Below, one piece after another: positions 26,387-35,025 of a stretch of 64,000 nt of DNA. Source of the stretch: Dechloromonas sp. UBA6271 (GTDB lineage: Bacteria > Pseudomonadota > Gammaproteobacteria > Burkholderiales > Rhodocyclaceae). Under the pieces are notes generated by a model, which made no database searches, was not told the origin of the DNA, and worked only from the letters and a program-made list of their open reading frames with translations. How positions within the stretch are numbered: the stretch's first letter is position 1; each line of letters opens with the position of its first letter. The position numbers and the translations under genes were made by a program. The DNA is taken from contig DJUX01000068.1 of the NCBI GenBank assembly GCA_002440665.1, forward strand, positions 31,117 through 95,116. The letters are read 5' to 3'.

Positions 26387-27064
26387 TCAGGTGCGGTACG
26401 GGGTGGGGTCGGTGACGCCGGCGGTGGCGAAGCCTTCGGCACGCAGGCGGCAGGAGTCGCAGGCGCCGCAGGCCCGGCCCTCGGCGTCGGCCTGGTAGCA
26501 CGACACGGTCAGGCCGTAATCGACGCCGAGCGCGATGCCGGTGCGGATGATGTCGGCCTTCGAAAGGTCGATCAGCGGCGCGTGGATGGCAAGTTTGACG
26601 CCCTCGACACCGGCCCGGGTCGCCAGGTTGGCCATTCGCTCAAAGGCGGCGATGTATTCCGGCCGGCAATCCGGATAACCGGAGTAGTCGACCGCGTTGA
26701 CACCGACGAAGATGTCCCGGCTGCCCAGCACCTCGGCCCAGGCCAGCGCCAGCGACAGCATGATGGTGTTGCGTGCCGGCACGTAGGTGACCGGAATGCC
26801 TGGCTGCACGCCATCGACAGGTACGGCGATCGAAGTATCGGTCAACGCCGAGCCGCCGAACTGGGCCAGCCCGAGGCTGAGCGTGCGCTGCTCGACGGCG
26901 CCCAGCGCCTTGGCCACCCGCTCGGCGGCCAGCAACTCGGCACTGTGGCGCTGCCCATAGTCAAACGACAGGCAGTAGCAGGCAAAGCCCTGGCTGCGGG
27001 CAATGGCGAGGCAGGTGGCGGAATCGAGTCCGCCGGAAAGGAGAACGACAGCAGGCTTCATCAT
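26387..27064 (-). CDS. queC: 7-cyano-7-deazaguanine synthase QueC
   Basis: A 225-residue QueC, which converts 7-carboxy-7-deazaguanine to preQ0 in queuosine synthesis. It has the PP-loop LSGGLDSATCL at about residues 14-24 and the C-terminal zinc-binding cysteines in SCYQADAEGRACGACDSC. It is downstream of queE (84-base gap) on the same strand. The other queuosine genes (queD, queF, tgt) are not in the window. It ends 2 bases before the YeeE-type start. Confidence 0.97.
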   Translation of the reverse strand: MMKPAVVLLSGGLDSATCLAIARSQGFACYCLSFDYGQRHSAELLAAERVAKALGAVEQRTLSLGLAQFGGSALTDTSIAVPVDGVQPGIPVTYVPARNTIMLSLALAWAEVLGSRDIFVGVNAVDYSGYPDCRPEYIAAFERMANLATRAGVEGVKLAIHAPLIDLSKADIIRTGIALGVDYGLTVSCYQADAEGRACGACDSCRLRAEGFATAGVTDPTPYRT

Positions 27065-27148
27065 GGGGCGCGAATATACCCGAAATACACCTTGGATTGC
27101 GCCGGTATCTGCTTGTTCCTGCTCTGAAAATTACGGCTGCGCCCGGCC

Positions 27149-27787
27149 CTACTTCCCCTTGGCGTTGCCCCATAGCAACTTGTGCAACTGCATCTGGAAG
27201 CGCACGTTGAGGCCGTCTTCGAGTATCCAGTCGGCCAGTGCCGTCGGGTCGACCAGCCCGGCTGCCGGCGACAGCAGTACCGGGCAAATGGCGTCCAACT
27301 TGTGCGCCCGGATTGCCTCGCACGCCCATTCGTAGTCGGCACGCGAGGCGATGACGATCTTGATTTCATCGCGCTGGTTCAGGAAGGCAAGGTTTTCCCA
27401 GCGGTTTCTGGCGGATTCCCCGGAGTCAGGAGCCTTGAGGTCCATGATCCGCGCCACGCGCGGGTCGACCCCGGCAACGTCGATGGCGCCCGAGGTTTCC
27501 AGCGATACGTCGTAGCCGGCGTCGCACAGCGCGGTCAGCAGCGGCAGGCACTCCTTCTGCGCCAGCGGTTCGCCACCGGTGACGCAGACTTGGCGCGCCG
27601 GGTATTTGGCCACCTCGGCCAGCACCGAGGCGACCGTCGCCGGTTCGCCGCCGGTGAAGCTGTAGGTGGTGTCGCACCAGACGCAGCGCAGCGGGCAGCC
27701 GGTGAGGCGGACGAAAACTGTCGGCAGGCCGGCGCGTGCGGCTTCTCCCTGCAGGGAGAAGAATATTTCGGTAAGCCGCAGCGCCAA
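27149..27787 (-). CDS. queE: 7-carboxy-7-deazaguanine synthase QueE
   Basis: A 212-residue radical SAM enzyme. The cluster motif is CPLRCVWC (CxxxCxxC), followed by DTTYSF, and GGEP (VTGGEPL) marks SAM binding. It forms the deazapurine ring of queuosine precursors from 6-carboxytetrahydropterin. It begins immediately after the cpoB stop, so it is read with the tol-pal operon, an arrangement common in betaproteobacteria, with queC further along. Confidence 0.97.
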   Translation of the reverse strand: MALRLTEIFFSLQGEAARAGLPTVFVRLTGCPLRCVWCDTTYSFTGGEPATVASVLAEVAKYPARQVCVTGGEPLAQKECLPLLTALCDAGYDVSLETSGAIDVAGVDPRVARIMDLKAPDSGESARNRWENLAFLNQRDEIKIVIASRADYEWACEAIRAHKLDAICPVLLSPAAGLVDPTALADWILEDGLNVRFQMQLHKLLWGNAKGK

Positions 27788-28540
27788 TTACTTTTTCTTC
27801 AGGTTCTGCTGCGCGGTATCGGCGGCCGGCGTGTTCGGGTACTTGGCGACGACCGTCTCCAGCGAACGCCGGGCGGCTGCGGCATTGCCCATTTCCTGCT
27901 GACAGTTGGCAATCGCCAGCCAGGAATCCGGCGCCTTGGTGCTGGTTGTATATTTGGTCGTGACCACGCTATGCGCCTCGATTGCCTTCGCGCAATTGCG
28001 CTGGGCGACCCAGGCATTGCCCAGCCAGAACTGGGCGTTGGGCGCCAGCGAACTGTCCGGGTTCTTCTGCACGAAGGCAGAAAAGGCCCAGGCGGCTTCC
28101 TTGTACTTCTGCGCCTTGAACTGGTTCAAGGCAGCTTCGTAGTCGCGGCTTTCCTTCGCCGGATCGGTAGCGCCCGCCGCATTCGCTCCGGAATTTGCCC
28201 CTTTTTCGCCGTCGACCGCAACAGACCCGCCCCCTTGCGGTTCGAATTTGCGCAGCCGGGTATCGAGGTCGAGATAGAAATCCTGCTGCCGTTTCTTGGC
28301 GGTTTCCAGCTCGTAGGTCAGTGTTTCAACCTGGCCGCGCAGGCGGGCGATCTCCTCGGACTGGCGTTGCAACTGGTTGGCAAGATCGAGCTGCGATTTG
28401 CCCAATTGGTCGACGCGCGCTTCCGTCTTGACCTTGAGGTCGGTGATCTGACGGCGCGCCTCGTCGTCGTCGAACATGCCGGCTTGGGCCTGGGCGGCAC
28501 CGAGCGCGGAGATCAGCAGGACGATTCGCAACGCCTGCAT
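27788..28540 (-). CDS. cpoB: Cell division coordinator CpoB (YbgF)
   Basis: A 250-residue periplasmic protein with a signal peptide (cleavage near AQAQA-GM), an N-terminal coiled coil at about residues 35-95 that trimerises in the family, a flexible Gly/Ala-rich linker, and C-terminal TPR repeats from about 125. It links peptidoglycan synthesis to Tol-driven outer-membrane constriction. It is last of the tol-pal genes, next to pal (2-base gap). A dispersed-motif copy encodes residues about 106-117, exactly in the linker. Confidence 0.93.
   Translation of the reverse strand: MQALRIVLLISALGAAQAQAGMFDDDEARRQITDLKVKTEARVDQLGKSQLDLANQLQRQSEEIARLRGQVETLTYELETAKKRQQDFYLDLDTRLRKFEPQGGGSVAVDGEKGANSGANAAGATDPAKESRDYEAALNQFKAQKYKEAAWAFSAFVQKNPDSSLAPNAQFWLGNAWVAQRNCAKAIEAHSVVTTKYTTSTKAPDSWLAIANCQQEMGNAAAARRSLETVVAKYPNTPAADTAQQNLKKK
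28192..28223 (-). repeat. Dispersed uptake-signal-like motif, copy 9
   Basis: On the minus strand: core TGTTGCGGTCGAC, then GGCG, AAAAAGGGGC and AAATT. It lies in the cpoB linker. Confidence 0.85.
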
Positions 28541-28542
28541 AA

Positions 28543-29082
28543 TCAGAACTCGCCGCGGCCGTCAGGTGCCTTGTACAGAATGTCGGCGCGACGGTTTTCA
28601 GACCAGGCGGATTCATCGTGGCCAGGGTTCTTCGGCTTTTCTTCACCGAGGCTGACCGATTCGACTTGGTCTTCCTTGGCGCCGAGCAGGATCAGCGAAC
28701 GCTTGACCGCGTCGGAGCGCTTCTGGCCGAGCGACAGGTTGTATTCACGGCTGCCGCGCTCGTCGGTATTGCCCTGGATCAGCACCTTGAAACCCTTGTT
28801 GGTGACCAGGTACTTGGCATGGGCGGCGACCAGATCCTTGTACTCGTCCTTGACTTCGTACTTGTCGAGGTCGAAGTAGATGCTGCGCTGCGACAGCACG
28901 CTCTTCGGATCGGTCAGTTCACGTGGAAGGCCGCGCGAATCGAGGCCGCCGGCGGTGACCGGGGTGACGCCAGAGGAACCGCTGCGCGATTCGACCGGCG
29001 CGCCGGAGGTTTCGTCGACCGGCGTCGAGCTACAGCCGACGATGAAGGCTGCGAGCAGCGCGGGGATTAGTAATTTTTTCAT
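28543..29082 (-). CDS. pal: Peptidoglycan-associated lipoprotein Pal
   Basis: A 179-residue lipoprotein with lipobox IVGC (Cys17), a short Ser/Thr-rich tether and a C-terminal OmpA-like domain with the peptidoglycan-binding stretch QGNTDERGSREYNLSLGQKR. It anchors the outer membrane to peptidoglycan and binds TolB. The start at MKKLLIP has GGAGAAC upstream. It lies between tolB and cpoB in the standard order. Confidence 0.97.
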   Translation of the reverse strand: MKKLLIPALLAAFIVGCSSTPVDETSGAPVESRSGSSGVTPVTAGGLDSRGLPRELTDPKSVLSQRSIYFDLDKYEVKDEYKDLVAAHAKYLVTNKGFKVLIQGNTDERGSREYNLSLGQKRSDAVKRSLILLGAKEDQVESVSLGEEKPKNPGHDESAWSENRRADILYKAPDGRGEF

Positions 29083-29101
29083 GGTGTTCTCCGTTGAAGA
29101 T

Positions 29102-30391
29102 TTATTGAATGAAGGAGCCCCACGCCGGTTCGCGAACATCACCGGCGGAAATCGAGAGGCGTTGCTTGATCCGGCCATCGCTGGAAACAGCCGAGAGGAC
29201 GCCGCGACCGCCGGTTTCAGTGGCGATCAGGATCATGCGGCTGTTGGGGGCAAAACTCGGGGATTCGTCCTTGTTCGAGTCGGTCAAAACCTGTACTTGG
29301 CGGCTGGCCAGATCCATCACGGCGAGCTGGAAGCGGCCGTCGCGGCGGCTGATGAAGGCCAGGCTCTTGCCGTCCGGTGACGGACGCGGCGAGACGTTGT
29401 AGCTGCCTTCGAAGGTGACGCGCTGGGCATCGCCGCCATTGGCGCCCATCCGGTAAATCTGCGGGCTGCCGCCGCGGTCCGAGGTGAAATAGATGCTGCC
29501 GCCGTCCGGCGAGTAGCGGGGTTCGGTGTCGATGCCACCCGACTGGGTCAGGCGCTGGACGCCGGTGCCGTCGGCATTGACCGAGTAGATTTGCGAATTG
29601 CCGTCTTTCGACAACACGACGGCCAGCTTGCGGCCATCGGGCGACCACGCCGGGGCGGAGTTGGAGCCCTTGAAGTTGGCGACCACCTGACGCTGCCCGC
29701 TGGCCAGCGTGTGAACGTAGATGACCGGCTTCTTCTTCTCGAACGAAACATAGGCCAGTTTGCCGCCATCCGGCGACCAGACCGGCGAAATGATCGGTTC
29801 GGTCGAACTTAGCGCTGTCACGGCGCCCTGCCCGTCGGCATCGGCAATCTGGAGCTTGAACTGGCCGCCGGATTTGACGACGTAGGCGATGCGCGTCGAG
29901 AAGACGCCTTTCTCGCCGGTCAGCTTCTCGTAGATGTAGTCGGCGATACGGTGGCCGGCGGCGCGCAGCTGGTCGTTGCCGGTCACGTAGACTGCGCCGC
30001 CCAGCGCCACCTGCTTTTGCGTGTCGTAGACGCGGAAGCGCGCCTGCATGCGGCCATCGGGGGCGCGCGTCAGGCTGCCGGCGGCCAGTGCGTCGGCGCC
30101 GCGGCCTTTCCAATCGGCAAAATTGATCTGCGCATTTTCGTCGAGGGTCGCACCGGCTGGGTCGATCAGCTTGAACAGGCCGCTGCGTTCAAGGTCGGCG
30201 CGCACGGTGGTTGTGACGACCTGCGCAGCGGCCGTATCGCCGGCAAAATTGGCGATTGCAACCGGAATCCGGTTGGCGCCGGCACCGGTGATTTCGATGG
30301 AAAGCTGCGCCTGAGCCGCTGTGACGGCAAAAAGCGACAGAACGAAGAGGATTTTTTGGAAAATCTGGGGCATGGGACTCGATTTCGTCAT
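29102..30391 (-). CDS. tolB: Tol-Pal system protein TolB
   Basis: A 429-residue periplasmic protein. A signal peptide ends near AAQAQ-LS (about residue 29 from the first ATG; a second ATG at 30373 is equally possible). A small N-terminal alpha/beta domain is followed by a six-bladed propeller with repeated SPDGxxLAY/FxS motifs. It links TolA to Pal. It is preceded by tolA (14-base gap) and followed by pal (19-base gap). Confidence 0.97.
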   Translation of the reverse strand: MTKSSPMPQIFQKILFVLSLFAVTAAQAQLSIEITGAGANRIPVAIANFAGDTAAAQVVTTTVRADLERSGLFKLIDPAGATLDENAQINFADWKGRGADALAAGSLTRAPDGRMQARFRVYDTQKQVALGGAVYVTGNDQLRAAGHRIADYIYEKLTGEKGVFSTRIAYVVKSGGQFKLQIADADGQGAVTALSSTEPIISPVWSPDGGKLAYVSFEKKKPVIYVHTLASGQRQVVANFKGSNSAPAWSPDGRKLAVVLSKDGNSQIYSVNADGTGVQRLTQSGGIDTEPRYSPDGGSIYFTSDRGGSPQIYRMGANGGDAQRVTFEGSYNVSPRPSPDGKSLAFISRRDGRFQLAVMDLASRQVQVLTDSNKDESPSFAPNSRMILIATETGGRGVLSAVSSDGRIKQRLSISAGDVREPAWGSFIQ

Positions 30392-30405
30392 GGGTTCGCG
30401 CGATT

Positions 30406-31293
30406 CTACTCTTCAATTGGCCTGTATTTGATTGTTAGGTCGCGCTGGAATAATGAAGGGTCATCGGGTTTTGGCAGCTTGGATGATTTCTGGATGGCTC
30501 GTTCGATGGCCGCATCCAGGCCCGGATTGCCGCTTGAGCGCTTCAGTTTGATGGTTAAGACTTCACCGTCGGGAAGTTGGTTAACCTCAAATATAGCTTC
30601 TGGATTGCCTTGGATATTGGGGGGCAGCACGATATTGCCGCGTATCTTGCCGCGTATTTTGGCAGCGTAAGCATCCAGCCCCGCTTTGTTGGCGGCGGCT
30701 CGTTGCGCAGCTTCGGCCCCGGCGGCATTTGCCATCTGTTGCGCGTTGGCGTTGGGGCGCGATTTCAGTTGTGCGGTTTCGTTCGCCAGTTCCTTGCTGA
30801 AGTCGAAAGCCTTCGGCTGGGGCTTCGCTTCAGGCTTTGGCTCCAGCTTGACTTCCGGTTTCCTGGGTTCCGGCTTGAGTTCCGGTTTCTTCTCTGGCTC
30901 GGGCTTTTTCGGTTCCGGTTTTTTCGGTTCGGGTTTGGGCTCCGGCTTGGGTTCAGGCTTCTTCGGTTCGGGCTTGGGCTTCTTTTCTTCCTTGATCGCG
31001 ATATCCGGTTTCACCGGCGGCGGTTCCGGCTTCGGCTCGACCTTGGGCACCGGCTTCGGCTCGGGTTTCGGTTCAGGCTTGCGTTCGGGCTCGGGCGGAG
31101 GGGGTGGCGGCGGTGGGGCGGCCTGGGTCGCCGGGGTCGGGCGGCTGGACCACAATTCGACCTCGACCACGTCCGGCTGGCTGCGTTTCCACTGTACGCC
31201 GAAGAACAGGAAGGCCAGCAGGCCGACGTGCACCAGGATGGTGAACGTCAGCGCGTACTTCCGGCCGGGTTCTTCGGGGTGTTCAAGCTGCAT
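30406..31293 (-). CDS. tolA: Tol-Pal system protein TolA (energy transducer)
   Basis: A 295-residue protein with an N-terminal membrane helix at about residues 13-30 including FFGVQW, a proline-rich segment, a long Lys/Pro/Glu repeat region at about 60-165 built from KPEPK units, and a C-terminal TolA domain (AKIRGKIRGNIVLPPNI and a TonB-like fold). It carries proton-motive force from TolQR to the outer membrane. The KPEP repeat replaces the alanine-rich helix of E. coli TolA. It is 3 bases downstream of tolR. Confidence 0.95.
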   Translation of the reverse strand: MQLEHPEEPGRKYALTFTILVHVGLLAFLFFGVQWKRSQPDVVEVELWSSRPTPATQAAPPPPPPPPEPERKPEPKPEPKPVPKVEPKPEPPPVKPDIAIKEEKKPKPEPKKPEPKPEPKPEPKKPEPKKPEPEKKPELKPEPRKPEVKLEPKPEAKPQPKAFDFSKELANETAQLKSRPNANAQQMANAAGAEAAQRAAANKAGLDAYAAKIRGKIRGNIVLPPNIQGNPEAIFEVNQLPDGEVLTIKLKRSSGNPGLDAAIERAIQKSSKLPKPDDPSLFQRDLTIKYRPIEE

Positions 31294-31296
31294 TGC

Positions 31297-31704
31297 TTAC
31301 TTAATGCCAGTTTCCAAACCAACACGCTGGAAGCCGGTTTTTTTTATTTCATCCAAGGCCTCCATGACGTTTTTGTATTGCGTCGCCATATCGCCTGCGA
31401 TCATGACTGGAGGCATCTTGTCGATTTCGGCGGTTTTGTAAGCGCTAAGCTCGCTTTTCAATTCCTTCAGGCTGGATAGCTTTTTCTCCGTACCGTTTGG
31501 CGAGTAAATGGAAAAAGCACCATCCTTCTTGATTTCGACCTTTACATAGCTATCCGGTTTTTTGGGTGCTGTGCCGGAAGTTGGCAGATCGACCGAACCA
31601 GTGGTCATCATCGGCGTCGTCACCATGAAGATGACGAGCAGCACCAGCATGACGTCGATGTAGGGGACGACGTTGATCTCGTTCTTGAGACGGCGCTGGC
31701 GCAT
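31297..31704 (-). CDS. tolR: Tol-Pal system protein TolR
   Basis: A 135-residue ExbD/TolR protein with one N-terminal membrane helix (NVVPYIDVMLVLLVIFMVT, Asp in the helix being the conserved proton-relay residue) and a periplasmic domain. It forms the motor with TolQ. It is 4 bases downstream of tolQ. Confidence 0.97.
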   Translation of the reverse strand: MRQRRLKNEINVVPYIDVMLVLLVIFMVTTPMMTTGSVDLPTSGTAPKKPDSYVKVEIKKDGAFSIYSPNGTEKKLSSLKELKSELSAYKTAEIDKMPPVMIAGDMATQYKNVMEALDEIKKTGFQRVGLETGIK

Positions 31705-31708
31705 CGTC

Positions 31709-32386
31709 TTACCTCATCTGCCGCTGGAGGATGTTCGAGAACTCTTCCATGAACGACTCGTAACGGGTGGCCAGACGGTCGATGTCATGGGCGAAACGGT
31801 TGTAGGCAAGCACCGCCGGAATCGCCGCGAAGAGGCCGATGGCGGTGGCGACCAGCGCCTCGGCGATGCCTGGGGCGACGGCGGACAGCGTCGCCTGGCC
31901 GACGTTGGAGAGGCCGCGGAAGGAGTGCATGATGCCCCAGACGGTACCGAACAGGCCGATATACGGCGATACCGAACCGACCGAGGCGAGAAAGGCGAGA
32001 TGCGCTTCCAGGGCATCCATCTCGCGCTGGTAGGTGGCGCGCATGGCGCGGCGCGAACCGTCGATCACGTCCTTGGGGTCGAGGTTCTTCTGACCCTTGA
32101 GCTTGGCGAATTCGCGGAAGCCGGCTTCGAAGATGCGTTCCATGGAACCGGCGTGGTGGCGGTCGTTGACCGCGCTGTTGTAGAGATTGTTGAGGTCGCC
32201 GCCCGACCAGAAATCGCGCTCGAAGGTCTCGGTCTTGGCACGCGCCTGCTTGACCGTGTACCACTTCATGAAGATGTAATACCACGACATGAAGGAGACG
32301 CCTGCCAGCAAGGCCATGACGGCCTGCACGACCGCACTGGCGTTGAGGATCAGGTGAAGGATGGAAAGATCCTGGGTGACGTTCAT
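31709..32386 (-). CDS. tolQ: Tol-Pal system protein TolQ
   Basis: A 225-residue ExbB/TolQ protein with three membrane helices at about residues 15-37, 130-155 and 170-195 and the conserved stretch SVSPYIGLFGTVWGIMHSF. It forms the stator ring around TolR. The start overlaps the ybgC stop (ATGA), so the operon is translationally coupled from ybgC. Confidence 0.97.
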   Translation of the reverse strand: MNVTQDLSILHLILNASAVVQAVMALLAGVSFMSWYYIFMKWYTVKQARAKTETFERDFWSGGDLNNLYNSAVNDRHHAGSMERIFEAGFREFAKLKGQKNLDPKDVIDGSRRAMRATYQREMDALEAHLAFLASVGSVSPYIGLFGTVWGIMHSFRGLSNVGQATLSAVAPGIAEALVATAIGLFAAIPAVLAYNRFAHDIDRLATRYESFMEEFSNILQRQMR

Positions 32387-32805
32387 TTCAGTGCTTCCAG
32401 TTTGCTGTGCAGGAATTCGGGGATCGCCGCCGGCACCATTCTGGCGATATCGACGCAGGCGATTTCGACGGTGCCGGTGACCAGCTCTTCAGCGCCGCGG
32501 CGGACATGCTGGCGGAAGACGACACGGACGCGCGTCAGCTTTTCGACTTCGAGGCCGATGGTGAGCTGGTCGTCGAGCCGGGCCGGCTTCAGGTATTCGC
32601 AGCTCGCCTTGCGCGCCATGAAAGCGATGCCGGCATCGGCGGCCAGTTGCGACTGGTCGTGGCCGACCTGGCGCATCCACTCAGTGCGGCAGCGCTCGAA
32701 AAACTTCAGGTAATTGGCGTAATAGACGACCCCGCCGGCATCGGTGTCCTCGTAATAAACGCGGACGGGAATCGAGAAGGCGTTGGGCTTCTGCTCGTGT
32801 TTCAT
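32383..32805 (-). CDS. ybgC: Tol-Pal system-associated acyl-CoA thioesterase YbgC
   Basis: A 140-residue hotdog-fold thioesterase with the family catalytic motif YYEDTDAGGVVYYANYL near residues 18-34 (the Asp in DTDAGG is the catalytic residue). It hydrolyses short- or medium-chain acyl-CoA or acyl-ACP and is first in the tol-pal operon in most proteobacteria. The 103 bases upstream, to the ruvB end, should hold the operon promoter; I see no clear consensus there. Confidence 0.95.
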   Translation of the reverse strand: MKHEQKPNAFSIPVRVYYEDTDAGGVVYYANYLKFFERCRTEWMRQVGHDQSQLAADAGIAFMARKASCEYLKPARLDDQLTIGLEVEKLTRVRVVFRQHVRRGAEELVTGTVEIACVDIARMVPAAIPEFLHSKLEALK

Positions 32806-32908
32806 GCTGCGATCTTACCTGACTTCACAGAAATCATTTGTAACGGTTTGTTTCCATGTCGATTATGGCGTTTTTCAAGCCGTTCGAATTCGCGCCGGAA
32901 GCTGCCCC

Positions 32909-33967
32909 TCATGCGTCCGAAAGCAAGTCGCGGACGACGGCGCTGTTCGGCTCGGCCAGGCCGAGGTGGCGGTAGATGGCCGGCGTCGCGATGCGGCCGC
33001 GCAGGGTGCGCTGCAGGTAGCCTTGCTGGATCAGATAAGGTTCGAGCACGTCCTCGATGGTGTCGCGCGCCTCGCCGATGGCGGCGGCGAGGTTGTCGAC
33101 GCCGACCGGGCCGCCGCCGAACTTGTCGATCACCGCCGAGAGCAGCTTGCGGTCCATGATGTCCAGCCCCGCCGGGTCGACGTCGAGCATCAGCAGCGCG
33201 GCATCGGCGACGGCGCGGGTGATCTGGCCGTCGGCCCTGACCTCGGCGTAGTCGCGGACGCGGCGCAGCAGGCGGTTAACGATGCGCGGCGTGCCGCGCG
33301 CCCGTTTGGCGATCTCCAGCGCGCCTTCGGGGTCGATCGGCGCACCGAGCAGGGTGGCCGAGCGGCTGACGATGCTCTGCAGTTCCTGCGCGTTGTAGAA
33401 CTCCAGCCGGGCGACGATGCCGAAGCGGTCGCGCAGCGGGTTGGTCAGCATGCCGGCGCGGGTGGTGGCGCCGACCAGCGTGAACGGCGGCAGGTCGAGC
33501 TTGACCGAACGGGCGGCCGGGCCTTCGCCGATCATGATGTCGATCTGGAAGTCTTCGAGCGCCGGGTAGAGGATTTCCTCGACGACCGGGCTCAGGCGGT
33601 GGATTTCATCGATGAACAGCACATCGTGCGGTTCGAGGTTGGTCAGGATGGCGGCAAGGTCGCCGGCGCGTTCGAGCACCGGGCCCGAGGTCTGGCGCAG
33701 GTTGACACCCATCTCATGGGCGACGATGTGGGCCAGCGTCGTCTTGCCCAGTCCCGGCGGCCCGAAGAGCAGCACGTGGTCGAGCGAATCGCCGCGCTGG
33801 CGGGCGGCTTGGATGAAGATTTCCAGCTGTTCGCGAATCTTGACCTGGCCGGTGTAGTCGGCCAGGCGCTTGGGGCGCAGCGCGCGTTCGAGCGCCTCTT
33901 CCTGCGCCGATTTGGAATTCGGGGCAATAATGCGGTCGACCGCAACCAGCTTGTCGGTTTCGATCAT
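32909..33967 (-). CDS. ruvB: Holliday junction branch migration helicase RuvB
   Basis: A 352-residue AAA+ motor with Walker A GPPGLGKTT (69-77), Walker B LFIDEIHRL (about 117-125), sensor GATTRAGML and the DNA-binding winged helix (GYLQRTLRGR). It pumps DNA through the RuvA junction complex. The N-terminal tail (about residues 7-19, LVAVDRIIAPN) is longer than usual and is encoded by a dispersed-motif copy. The start ATG overlaps the stop of the AI-2E-type gene. Confidence 0.97.
   Translation of the reverse strand: MIETDKLVAVDRIIAPNSKSAQEEALERALRPKRLADYTGQVKIREQLEIFIQAARQRGDSLDHVLLFGPPGLGKTTLAHIVAHEMGVNLRQTSGPVLERAGDLAAILTNLEPHDVLFIDEIHRLSPVVEEILYPALEDFQIDIMIGEGPAARSVKLDLPPFTLVGATTRAGMLTNPLRDRFGIVARLEFYNAQELQSIVSRSATLLGAPIDPEGALEIAKRARGTPRIVNRLLRRVRDYAEVRADGQITRAVADAALLMLDVDPAGLDIMDRKLLSAVIDKFGGGPVGVDNLAAAIGEARDTIEDVLEPYLIQQGYLQRTLRGRIATPAIYRHLGLAEPNSAVVRDLLSDA
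33911..33947 (-). repeat. Dispersed uptake-signal-like motif, copy 10
   Basis: On the minus strand: core GGTTGCGGTCGAC, then CGCAT, TATTGCCCCG and AATT. The core is here part of the longer palindrome TGCGGTCGACCGCA. It lies in the ruvB N-terminal tail. Confidence 0.75.
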
Positions 33968-35022
33968 GCGGGCTGTTCCTCTTCTTGCGTCCAGCGGCCG
34001 AGCAGCATGTGGCCGAGGGCCAGCAGCACCGGGCCGAGAAAGATGCCGATGAAGCCGAAGACCAGGATGCCGCCGATGACGCCGAGCGCGATGAGCAGGA
34101 TCGGTATGCCGGCGCCGCGCGCCATCAGGACCGGCTTCAGGAAATTGTCGATGCTGCTGATGACGAAGATGCCGTAGAGCACCATGAAAATCGCCCAGCC
34201 GGTCTCGCCCTGGTTGTAGAGCCAGGCGGCGGCGCCACCCCAGATCAGCGGCGGGCCGACCGGGATCATCGACAGGAAGAAGGTGGCGAAACCAAGCAGC
34301 ATGGCGCTCGGCACGCCGGCGATCAGGAAGCCGAGCATCGCCACCGTGCCTTGCGCCACCGCCGTGCCGACGATGCCGAGCATGACGCCGACCACCGTGC
34401 CGCGTGCCCGCTCGATCATTTCCTCGCCGAGGTCGCCGCCCAGCTTGCGGGCGCCGACATAGAGGGCGTGGGCGATCTTCTCGCCGTCGCGGTAGAGGAA
34501 GAAGATGACGAACAGCACCAGCGCCAGTTGCAGCAGGCCGTTGCCGGCGACCTTGCCGGTGGCGATGGCGAGGCGCTGGGCGGGGGCGATCAGTTGCTTG
34601 AGCATGGTGTTGAGCTCGGTGCGATTGCTGGCGAGGCGGTGGTAACTGGCTTTTATTTCGCTGCCGACGAGCGGTATGTCGTCGAGGAATTTCGGCGGCT
34701 CGGCCGGCAGGCCCTGCTCGACCTGCGGGCGGAACTGCTCGACCAGCTTGTCGGCGCTGCTGACCAGGCTGCCGACCAGGAAAGTCATCGGTACCAGGAT
34801 GACCAGTATCAGCAACAAGGTCATCAACGAGGCGCCCAGCGTATTGCGTCCGCCGACGCGTGGCAGCAGTTTTTCCGAATAGACACCCCAGGTGCAGATC
34901 CACAGTACGAAGGCGAACAGGATGGCGCCGATCATCGGCAGCAGCACCGCCACGCAGCCGATGATCAGCAGCGCGACGAGGGCGATCTGGGCCAGGCGTT
35001 TGGGGTTTTCTTCGGTGAACAC
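33964..35022 (-). CDS. AI-2E family (PerM/TqsA-type) membrane transporter
   Basis: A 352-residue protein with about eight membrane helices and the family C-terminal pattern (GPPLIWGGAAAWLYNQGE, IPILLIALGVIGGILVFGFIGIFLGPVLLAL in pieces). Members include autoinducer-2 exporters and Na+/H+ antiporters, so the role is open. It is set between ruvA and ruvB, overlapping ruvB by 4 bases. The insertion of such a gene within the ruv cluster is unusual but is transcribed in the same direction. Confidence 0.87.
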   Translation of the reverse strand: MFTEENPKRLAQIALVALLIIGCVAVLLPMIGAILFAFVLWICTWGVYSEKLLPRVGGRNTLGASLMTLLLILVILVPMTFLVGSLVSSADKLVEQFRPQVEQGLPAEPPKFLDDIPLVGSEIKASYHRLASNRTELNTMLKQLIAPAQRLAIATGKVAGNGLLQLALVLFVIFFLYRDGEKIAHALYVGARKLGGDLGEEMIERARGTVVGVMLGIVGTAVAQGTVAMLGFLIAGVPSAMLLGFATFFLSMIPVGPPLIWGGAAAWLYNQGETGWAIFMVLYGIFVISSIDNFLKPVLMARGAGIPILLIALGVIGGILVFGFIGIFLGPVLLALGHMLLGRWTQEEEQPA

Positions 35023-35025
35023 GCC

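Noticed and set aside
30900..31110. Apparent direct-repeat array within tolA
   Set aside because: It is the coding sequence for the KPEPK repeat of TolA, not a CRISPR or satellite array.
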